This document shows, one piece after another, positions 33,138 through 42,000 of a stretch of DNA of 64,000 bases; the first letter of the stretch is position 1; each line of letters begins with the position of its first letter. The stretch is from Stentor coeruleus (Eukaryota > Ciliophora > Heterotrichea > Heterotrichida > Stentoridae): NCBI GenBank assembly GCA_001970955.1, contig MPUH01000171.1:26656-90655 (forward strand), read 5' to 3'. The translations under genes were made by a program, and so were the position numbers. Under the pieces are notes generated by a model, which was not told where the DNA came from, did no database searches, and saw only the letters and a program-made list of their open reading frames with translations.

Positions 33138-33628
33138 TTATTTGATTATAAGCTAATCTATTTAACGTAGGTAGTTTGAAATATTTTCAGAGTTTCAGCA
33201 TAATTTTTTTTTATCAACCAAAGCAGAAGATTTCTGATATAACTACTCACCTATAAAAGACTTTTAATGATGATTCCAGAATTTTAACATACTTAATTTT
33301 TCTGAAGTAACAGTTAAAACATCAAAAAGTAGCAGTTAAAATATAGTCAATCACTCTGATAATTTTGTTAAACTTGAAGACTCAGAAGCTCATATAAAAA
33401 AAAAAAAATTTTGGGCTTTTTAAAAAGACAACTAAAAAAAATATGTTTTATGAAAACAGGAAGAAATTTCAAAGAATATTTTAATGAAACAATCTATAAA
33501 ATCAATAAAAATAAATCCTTGAAACAAAAACCCCAAGTTCCTACAGCCACAACAAAAATACAAAACCAAAATCGCCTGAAACCAAAAGAGCCAAGGTAAA
33601 TTTAATAGTAAAAATCTTTAAAATAAAT
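33138..33628. other. Divergent 5' flanks, no gene seen
   Basis: Lies between the kinesin start (minus) and the CEP104-like start (plus). The last 130 nt are A/C-rich and G-poor. A 62-codon frame at 33411-33599 has no ATG start and looks like chance. No RNA gene recognised. Confidence 0.5.
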
Positions 33629-35755
33629 ATGATAGAAGACCATGCCTGGATAAGTTTCTGTGCAGTTTCCGCAAGTACCGAGGCCCAAGGAACCTCCATA
33701 GCTCAACTAGAAAAATCAGAAAAGCCAAGCGAGAGTTCCTGGGAATGTGGACGATTTGCAAGTTTTCCCCAAGAAGTTGTCTTAAGACTAGATCATCGAG
33801 TTCAATTTTCATACATTCTCCTAAGCTCAAAGCCAGGTAAAACAATCCCAGACTTGGAAATTCATATCGGTGATGGGCTTTATGGTTCTTTTCTAGATGC
33901 AGAATATCATCTAGGAGGTAAAGCATACAATATAACCAATCAAGCATTTCAAGTAGCAGTTCGAGGTATAGGAAGTTATTTAAAACTAGTCTTCCCTACT
34001 AAGCCAAAAACCAACGCAAGTAACCCTAATGGCCAAGTAAGTCTAGGATCTCTCAAGATCTGGGGAAGAAAAATGGACTATCAAATGCCTATAAATGAAA
34101 TCACTCCTGTCAAAACACAGACAGATGAAGTTGATAAAGTTTTATTAGGCATGGGTGTACCTTTAGAAATGATTTATTGGTCTAAAGAAGATTTAAATTC
34201 TTATAGACACGCACCTATAGATGAAAACTCAAGAGAAACTCTTATAGAACTTGATCAACTACGTGAAAAAGCATATCAAACTGAAGATTTTGGAACTTTA
34301 AAACAACTGACTATTGATATGAAAAGAGTTTTTGATATAGGAACTGAACTACTCCAGCTTAAAAGGGAAATGTCAATTGCTGTAGCTAAAGAAGATTATG
34401 ATACTGCTATGTTATTAAAAAATAGGATAAAAGAACTTGAAAAAGAAAGGGATATGATTGATGCTAAATATGAAACTAGACGATATTATAAAATGATGAT
34501 GATGGGAAACCCTTCTGATAGTTATATGAGTATGGTAAATAGAATGCTTGAAGAAGAGAGAATGCGAGCTGAAATGCTTAGACTACAACAATTAGAAGAT
34601 GAAGAAAGACAAAGAAGGTATCTTGAAGAATTAGAAAGAAAAAGAAGGATGGAAGAAATGAAAAATAATCGAAAAGAAGCTCCATCACCAGTAAGAATAA
34701 AAGAAAAACCAGCTAAAATAGAACCACAAATAGATGACCCTTATAGTTATAATGAAGGGGATATAGACTTAGAAGTATTTCTAAGACCAAAATTAAACGA
34801 AGCTGGGGGACAATTGAAAATAGCCGCAATGGACATATTAAAAAGAGCAGATGTAAAGAAAATCTTAAGAGTTGTTGGGGTTAGACTATGGAGTTGTCTT
34901 TTTAGTGATAACTGGAGACATAGAGAAGCTGCAGTACGAGCATTTCTTGAATTCCTTGAATCCCCATTGTTACCAAAATATGAAAAAGATACAAGAAGTT
35001 TATTTAGAGCTGCTATTGATATTTCTCTTATTGCATGTGAAGATAGAGTTATGCCAATTTATTTATATGGACTTAAAATATTAATTACAGCTATGAGTCC
35101 TCCTATATGTGATCTTAGAGTTACCCCAAAAATGATCAATGATGCTATGAGGATTTTTATTCCTATATTATTAGATAAGGTTTCTGAATTAAATTATAGA
35201 GCAAGGGATATTTCTATGCATACACTTATTGAATTGTTTAGACATCCTAAAATACTTATTGGTCCACTTGTTGATTATATTATGATACTTACAAACCCTA
35301 CTGAAGGACCTGTTGATAAACAGCCATGGAGGATTTTATTGTCTAGACTTGAAATATTACTTCATATTGTCCAAGAATTTGGAGTTAATCATAAAGAGTG
35401 GAAATGGAAAGATGTACTTGGGATGTTGTTATTACCTTTATTAGCACATGCTAATGCTGATGTTAGGCATACTTGTGTAGAAATTGTTGTCGCGATGTAT
35501 CAGAAAGTTGGCATGGAAGTTAGAGCTGAGGTTGAAGGATTTGGGAATAAGGTTAAACCTATGCTTGCACAGAGTATTTATAAGAGGATGTTGGATCATG
35601 ATCAGAATAAAAATATGCAACCTATACATGAAACTCAAGAATGGGCTGAGAGTAGTCCACCTGGCAGTGCGAAACCAGGACAGTGGAGTAAGTTGAAAGC
35701 TATGATTTCTGAACTGGCGGAAGAAGAAACTAAGAAAAAGATAAATAATTCATAA
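33629..35755 (+). CDS. CEP104: CEP104/FAP256-like ciliary tip protein (708 aa)
   Basis: Residues about 1-155 form a beta-rich jelly-roll domain with CEP104 features (ECGRFASFPQEVVLRL, GSYLKLVF). A coiled-coil linker follows with a UVR-like REMSIAVAKEDYDTAMLLK helix (about 250-270) and a charged K/E/R coil (about 300-350). Residues about 385-650 are a TOG/HEAT array (SDNWRHREAAVRAFLEFLE and following helices). CEP104 family proteins bind tubulin at the ciliary distal tip and regulate axoneme elongation. The protein ends shortly after the TOG array, so the zinc-finger block and C-terminal EB1-binding tail of animal CEP104 are missing. I see no further frame downstream that would restore them. 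Confidence 0.82.
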   Translation: MIEDHAWISFCAVSASTEAQGTSIAQLEKSEKPSESSWECGRFASFPQEVVLRLDHRVQFSYILLSSKPGKTIPDLEIHIGDGLYGSFLDAEYHLGGKAYNITNQAFQVAVRGIGSYLKLVFPTKPKTNASNPNGQVSLGSLKIWGRKMDYQMPINEITPVKTQTDEVDKVLLGMGVPLEMIYWSKEDLNSYRHAPIDENSRETLIELDQLREKAYQTEDFGTLKQLTIDMKRVFDIGTELLQLKREMSIAVAKEDYDTAMLLKNRIKELEKERDMIDAKYETRRYYKMMMMGNPSDSYMSMVNRMLEEERMRAEMLRLQQLEDEERQRRYLEELERKRRMEEMKNNRKEAPSPVRIKEKPAKIEPQIDDPYSYNEGDIDLEVFLRPKLNEAGGQLKIAAMDILKRADVKKILRVVGVRLWSCLFSDNWRHREAAVRAFLEFLESPLLPKYEKDTRSLFRAAIDISLIACEDRVMPIYLYGLKILITAMSPPICDLRVTPKMINDAMRIFIPILLDKVSELNYRARDISMHTLIELFRHPKILIGPLVDYIMILTNPTEGPVDKQPWRILLSRLEILLHIVQEFGVNHKEWKWKDVLGMLLLPLLAHANADVRHTCVEIVVAMYQKVGMEVRAEVEGFGNKVKPMLAQSIYKRMLDHDQNKNMQPIHETQEWAESSPPGSAKPGQWSKLKAMISELAEEETKKKINNS

Positions 35756-36028
35756 ATTCATTGTTAGTTTTTTTATATATTAGGTAGGGATAATAGGATA
35801 TATTACAAAATAAAATCATATACTTTTGATTCATATTCGATGATACTTCATTAAATTTATAAAAAAAGACTATTTATGATAATCAAAAACTCTATTTTAA
35901 GCATTAAATTCATATCCCAATTTCCTATAATAACCGCAATACAAATTTTAACTAAAAAAGAATCCTACAGCATATAACCTTTTAAAAACATAATAAAAAC
36001 ATATACAATACAAAAAAATTAACTTATT
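35756..36028. other. Convergent 3' flanks, no gene seen
   Basis: Between the CEP104-like (+) and DP-like (-) stop codons. AT-rich, with no coding signal. Confidence 0.5.
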
Positions 36029-37141
36029 CTATATCTTCCCAGGAACTTTACAAGCGAGTGACTCAAAAAGATCAATAGGAATATCAGGCGATCTCATTGG
36101 TCTCTTATAAAGCCCTAAATTAATCAGCACATCAACATCTCCAAATAGCTTCATTTGTTTATGGAATTTAACCGAAACATCATTATGACTTTTATTACTC
36201 TCAATCCTAACTTTATTCGTATGATGTTCTTCAGTCCCAACAATAATAAAAGGAAACTCGATTTTTTCTTGTGTTTTAGTTTTTTCAGTATTTCTAAGTA
36301 TAAGTTCACGTAACGAGTAATATCTTTTACATAATTCTCTAAGTGATTCTCTTTTATTTTCCACTTCATTCTTACTATCATCAACAGTCTGGGCTAAATT
36401 TTCATTAAACTCAGTTTTCTGTGTTGGAAACCCTTTCCAATAATATTTTTTATCAGCTTTTCCTACTACTCCACAAGCTTCTAAAACATTTAAAGAATCA
36501 TAAATCCTTCTTAACACATTCCTCCCTTCTTTATCCCTATCTATTTCTTTATGTGACTCCATATCAGTAACAACTTGCTCAGCCATCTCTTTATATGAAA
36601 TTTTCCCTTTCTGTATAAGGATTTCTCTAATTTTTTTACTAAGAGTTTTTAATCCTTTATTAACACGTGGAGTGTTCATATCAGAAGGTGTTGTCATACT
36701 TGATAAAACTTGTTTTTGTACAGGACTGCCACCACCCCAAAAGTTTTCTAAGTGTTCTTGTTTGAAATCATGGGATTCAACAAGGTCAATATCGCTTGGG
36801 TCAGTTAATTCTTGAAGAGTTTTTGAGTAGAAAGTATCTAAGAATTCTTTTTTTACTTCAATTACTGATTTGTTACAGACTTCTTCAATATCAGTATTTG
36901 CCCCATGATACTCTTTGATTATATATGAAGCCATATCAGTAGCTGAAGGTGGGCTTAAGAAGTTCCCATGTTCAGGGGAGTACCCGAAATGTAAGAAAAT
37001 GTAATAAAGGTTTATGTCTGATGATAGAGATGGTATGTATGAGCTTAAGATTGATATCACTTCCTTTCCAGAACTAAGGTCTGATAATAAGTACTTTATA
37101 TGAGAAGGAAAATGCTTATAGGGCTCTAACGTACTTACCAT
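36029..37141 (-). CDS. E2F-partner DP-family transcription factor (370 aa)
   Basis: Residues about 175-250 form a winged-helix DNA-binding domain of the DP type: GLKTLSKKIREIL, YKEMAEQVV and the signature RRIYDSLNVLEACGVV (DP has YDxLNVL where E2F has YDITNVL). A dimerisation region follows (RELCKRYYSLRELILRN, IEFPFIIVGT, then VLINLGL). DP proteins bind DNA with E2F partners and control cell-cycle genes. The N-terminal 170 residues have no match I know; they include a helical block and an acidic segment. No E2F gene lies in the window. Confidence 0.88.
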   Translation of the reverse strand: MVSTLEPYKHFPSHIKYLLSDLSSGKEVISILSSYIPSLSSDINLYYIFLHFGYSPEHGNFLSPPSATDMASYIIKEYHGANTDIEEVCNKSVIEVKKEFLDTFYSKTLQELTDPSDIDLVESHDFKQEHLENFWGGGSPVQKQVLSSMTTPSDMNTPRVNKGLKTLSKKIREILIQKGKISYKEMAEQVVTDMESHKEIDRDKEGRNVLRRIYDSLNVLEACGVVGKADKKYYWKGFPTQKTEFNENLAQTVDDSKNEVENKRESLRELCKRYYSLRELILRNTEKTKTQEKIEFPFIIVGTEEHHTNKVRIESNKSHNDVSVKFHKQMKLFGDVDVLINLGLYKRPMRSPDIPIDLFESLACKVPGKI

Positions 37142-37885
37142 ATTATATATGAAGTTTAATAGAAATATTATTGTTATGGGATTTTTGTATAGAATTTTAG
37201 ATCGGTTTTGCTTGCTAAGGTATGTGTTTTAGGCTTTTATTGGGAAAAAAATTAACTTTGTAGATTAAATAGATAGGATTGGGTTGTGAGATGATGTTGA
37301 GAATTTTTTTATAGGAATGGGGTGTGGGTAATGAGGAAATAAAAGGTTGTAGGGATGGTTATTAGGGCTTTTGGAAATGAAGGTGTTGGGCTTAGAGATT
37401 TTTTGAAGATGGGAGAAGAAAATGATGTGTTTAGAGAGATTGGTGAAAAGGGTAGGGATTGTGGAGTTATAAGCTTTAAATTGTATGATTGTTGATAGTT
37501 AAGTTTGTGGTTTTTTGAATATTGGATGGAATATTTTTGAAAGTGGGTTTTGATAAAATAGGTGAATATTTATATACAAATACATACTTTGATATAACAA
37601 AAATTAAATATATTTTCAACTTGAGGATAATAACTTGTATGTTTAAAACAAGATTCGAAACAAATTATAATGATTTTATTTCACATATTATATATAAATA
37701 CTTACTAATTTCTTATGCACTTTAAAGCAAGTTTTAACATTTTTTCTAAATCCTAAAGTAAATTATAATTAAATACTTATTTTACTCGTTGTTCTAATAA
37801 TCTCCTTCAAGCATAAATTATCTTTTACACTCTAAACTTTCAATATTTTTTTCTTATCCAAACGTGATATTCTCCATTCTTTATA
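37142..37885. other. Divergent flanks, no gene seen
   Basis: Upstream of the DP-like gene (minus) and the eIF3j gene (plus). It is strikingly G-rich and C-poor on + from about 37200 to 37500, then AT-rich. A 47-codon frame at 37355-37495 is open mainly because of this skew and is not called. No RNA gene recognised. Confidence 0.5.
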
Positions 37886-38533
37886 ATGTCTGATTCCGAC
37901 GATTGGGAGAAGAACGCGGAAAAGGACGATGAAGCATTGGGCGACATCTTAAAAACAGGGAAATTTGGTGATGAGATCACATCAGCTGCTGACTTAGCAA
38001 AGCAGCAAGCGAACCTTTCATCAGCCAAAGCTCCTGAAGAAGAAAAGAAGACGACGACAAAAGCAAAAGGCAAAGGCAAATTGGGTAAAAAGAAAGTTGA
38101 AGCGAAAGAAGATAAAAAAGCTCCAGTCAAAGCTGAAATAATTGCTGAAGGGAAAAAGAAAGAAGAAATTGCTGACAATGAACTTGCTGATGAACTCTTT
38201 GGCGTGAAAAAAGTGACAATGCTGAGCACTGATGATGATTATCTTGACTATGCAAGAGAAGTTCATAGAATGCTTAATAAAGGCCAGTATCATTTCCGTC
38301 TTCCTGTGTTCTTTAATGAGCTTTTCAAAGAAACAACTAAGCTCATGCGAGTTGAGGAAATAAACAAAGTTATCAGCCAACTGAGTGTTATTCATAGTGA
38401 ACGACTTAAAAGTGAAAAAGGGACAAAGAAAACTAACAATAAGCCTGGACTTAAAGCTGACAGTGCTAAAAAGATCCAAATAGCTGATGATGATGAAGAA
38501 AATGAGTATAATGAATACGAAGACTTCTTATAA
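37886..38533 (+). CDS. EIF3J: Translation initiation factor eIF3 subunit j (215 aa)
   Basis: It shows the family signature at both ends: an acidic N terminus MSDSDDWE and an acidic, aromatic C terminus ending NEYEDFL. A Lys/Ala-rich linker lies at about 45-95. The helical core at about 100-180 (TDDDYLDYAREVHRML, FFNELFKET) matches the dimerisation domain of eIF3j/Hcr1. It binds the 40S decoding centre and helps recruit and release eIF3 and mRNA in the cytoplasm. The length is near that of other eIF3j proteins. Single exon, TAA stop. Confidence 0.9.
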   Translation: MSDSDDWEKNAEKDDEALGDILKTGKFGDEITSAADLAKQQANLSSAKAPEEEKKTTTKAKGKGKLGKKKVEAKEDKKAPVKAEIIAEGKKKEEIADNELADELFGVKKVTMLSTDDDYLDYAREVHRMLNKGQYHFRLPVFFNELFKETTKLMRVEEINKVISQLSVIHSERLKSEKGTKKTNNKPGLKADSAKKIQIADDDEENEYNEYEDFL

Positions 38534-39010
38534 CTAAATACTAGAATTTCTTATGAGTATTTTTTTAAATATCTTGAAAATCATCTTTGTATTATATTTC
38601 CCTACGCAAATCGAAGTTTCATTTATCCCTTCTTACAGTCCTACAAAGGAATCCAGTTGTTGTGAATATCTAGAAATTTCTAATTCATCATTAGGATCTT
38701 TTCACAAAATATCCACACATATCACCAAATTTTCTACCCAAAACCTAAAAGCCCATATTAAAATCTCATTCTCTATTAAAAACACTCTTTTCAAGCCCAA
38801 ACATAAACCCCAAAAAAAAAAAAATTATTATTTACCCACATAATCTTTATGTTTTTCTTATCAAATACCTACCAGATCTTAAAAAAACTATAATTTTCTC
38901 ATTCACCCTGTCAACTTCATCTTCATAAAACCACATCTTTTCCTCAAAACCCTCCAAAAGCCAATTCTAATTTCAAAGAAAAAAACCTTTTTCATATCCC
39001 ATATATAAAT
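38534..39010. other. Intergenic 5' flank, no gene seen
   Basis: Strongly C/A-rich and G-poor on + from about 38640 to the next ATG, the usual 5' flank pattern. A TATATAAAT sequence sits directly before the ATG. The 96-codon frame at 38553-38843 is explained by low G content and is not called. Confidence 0.55.
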
Positions 39011-42000
39011 ATGAGCGAACCTCAGGGAAAAAAAGGAACATTAAACGACCTGGTCAAGCGTTTTGTCGCACAAAAAATCAATCAATACCTCGGCAAATAC
39101 TTACTCAATATTAAAAATGAAGACTTACAGACCAACATCGGTACTAATTCAGCGATTACCCTCAACAACTTAAAGCTCAGAAAAGATGCTTTTGATGATC
39201 TTAGGCTTCCAATTGAAGTTGACCCAAGTTCAATTGTCAAAGAATTACGTTGTGAACTAAGAATGCTACCATTACAAGTAAATATTTATGTTAAAGGGAT
39301 AAAAGCTATCGTCTTACCTAATTCAAAATCATGGTTACCAGAACAATGGAAAGAATATAAGAAAAAACATCTCGAAGATTGGCAAGAAAGTCAGAAACAT
39401 TTATTCGCAAGTTTAAACCTAAAAAACTATAAACAACGTAAAATCAGTATGGTTGCGAATAATATCAATATAACAATGGAAGATGTTATTATTTATTATA
39501 AAGATACTCAAGCCTTAGGTTCTCCATGCATAATCCGTTTTCGTATAGAAGAACTTCGTATTGCAACAACAACTGAAGATTTTACTAAAGAAAAACCATC
39601 AAACTCTGAATTTACTACATATCGAAAAATATCAATCAAAGATTTCAGCCTTGCTATAAATTCTGAATATTCAGACCAATTATCTCAAGATGAAATTGAA
39701 GATAAAAGGTTTAGTGAAAGAATGTATATTTTAAGACCATGTAATATAAATTTAAATTATACAATGCAACATAAACCTATAGAAAATATTCCGATACATA
39801 CATTGAAAATACAGATATCGAATATGGTAGTATCTTTAAGTGAGTTACAAAGACAGTTTATTGAGTCTTTAAATTTGATTATGAAGAATCAAACTCATTA
39901 TAAAACTTATGAAGAAAGTCATCCAGTAGGGAAAGTTATAGGTAATGAGCAAGATTGGTGGAATTACTTGATTAAAACTTGTAAAAAGGATTTGGATATG
40001 AATATTGCTGGGCTGATTAGGAATAAGAAAGATATGGATAAGTATATTGATTATTATAAATCATGCCAAGAAATAATCCATGCCCCTTGGTTACCTGACA
40101 GAACCCGAGAAAAAGAAGAGTTTCTAAGTGAAATTGAAGAAGAATATCCATTAGATAAGCTTATAATGTTTCGAACTTTAGCATTATATCAATTAAGAAT
40201 CGAAGCTATGTCATATGTAAAAGCTCGAGGGAATGTTAGAGGTAAAACACATCTTGGTGATTTATGGGATTATTATCTTAACGATTTTGAAAGCTTATTA
40301 GGTGACCCTTATAAAACCGTAGCTGAAGAACATGAAATCGAACTAACCCTTGAAGAAAAAGAAGAACTCAACCATCTTCTAAGAATGGATACATTGAATA
40401 TTGTTGATAGTTATTTGAATGGAACAAGTAGTTCACGTAATGATAAAATGTTAGAACTGAGTTTAATCATAGGAAAAATAACAGTTTTTATACAAGAAAC
40501 TCAAGTTAATGATGAGTTTTTATATAAAACAATAAACAAAAAAGATTGTATTTGTTTAAGATGCTCAGAAGGTCCATCATCGCCAAATAGAAACTCAGAA
40601 AACATGTCAGGTATGAATGAAGAAAGGAAAAACCAAGTTAGAGATGCTGTTTATAGTATACTTATGGTAAATCAACAAGGTAAAGCTTATGATCAAAAAC
40701 TTGTTAAAGAACATACTTTACTTATTGTTGAAGCTAATTTTGAAGGATCTATTATGATATATAGGGATAAACATATTGTTACAGATACTGATATGAAACT
40801 TGATAATTTAGAAATCTGGGACCCTTTAAGTTTACAGGAACCAAAAGAAATGGACTTGTTTAAAGAAAAATATGGGTTTACTCAAGGGAATGACTTATTG
40901 AGTATGATATTAAGAGGAAAGTTTGAAGAGTTTAGTTTGATTAACTCGATGAAGTTTTTTATGCAGGAAATGAATTTAATACCAGAATTTGAATTTGTCA
41001 TACATTTAGATCAGATTTTTGATAAAGTTTCACATTTTTGTACTTGTAAAAACATCTACAGCAACTTAAATTCACAAAAAGAAGCCTTTCTAAACCCCAA
41101 AAGCAAATATTGCCTTCATCTCACTGAAGCCCAATTAGAAAAATACCAAAAAGCTTCTGATTTAAAAGAACTTTATATAAATATTTATGATTTTATGAAC
41201 AACAGAGTAATGCCACGTTTTATGAGAAACTGTGCAAGATGGATTATAACAAATTCTATTATTCGTAGACCTCCAACATCTAATAGTATTCTTATAAGTC
41301 TTAAACTTAGAGGGAATTCTAGTCCAATCGAAGTTCAGTTTGTTAATAGAAAAAAACGTAAAACTGAAGAAAATCTTCTTGAAGAAAAAATCGAACAAAG
41401 CAAAGTTGAAATTTCAAGTGAAAACATAAATGCTACTATGTCAACAGAAACAGTTCATTCATTAGTAAGATGGATTATGAAATCACATGAAAACTTTGAG
41501 TTCCAAAAATCATTTATAAGCACTTTAAACTCTTTTTCACCTAAACTGGAATATATTAAAAACATATTGAATAATATGAAAAAATCAGGCCAACAGCTTT
41601 ATTTTATAGTTAAAGAAAAGCAAAGAACTGCAGAAACCCCTGATATTGTTGTGATGATGAATAAAGTTAATATTAAATTGGTTGAGACAATTTTTACTAA
41701 TAGTAAGAATAAAATGATTATTTCAACAGTTGATATGAAAAAATTTATGTTGGAAATTGGGAATGTGAAAGATCAACAGCAAGAGATAAATACTTTTAAT
41801 AGAGGGGATTTTGTCAGAGATTCTAAGTTTTATGTTAATACAATTATTAGTTTAAAAAGCTTGACGATATACACAAAGCTGCAACCAGTCCTATCTTTAG
41901 ATATTATAACTTTTAATTCAAAAGATTGTATAATGAAAGGACATCCTTATTTGATAGAAAACATAACAGAATCCAATATAAAAAATGTAAAAATCTACAT

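Noticed and set aside
33618-33947. 109-codon minus frame
   Set aside because: Antisense to the conserved N-terminal domain of the CEP104-like protein.
37355-37495. 47-codon + frame upstream of the DP gene
   Set aside because: It lies in the G-rich, C-poor flank where frames stay open for compositional reasons; no 5' flank signature for a + gene.
38553-38843. 96-codon + frame after eIF3j
   Set aside because: G-poor 5' flank of the VPS13-like gene; low-complexity composition.
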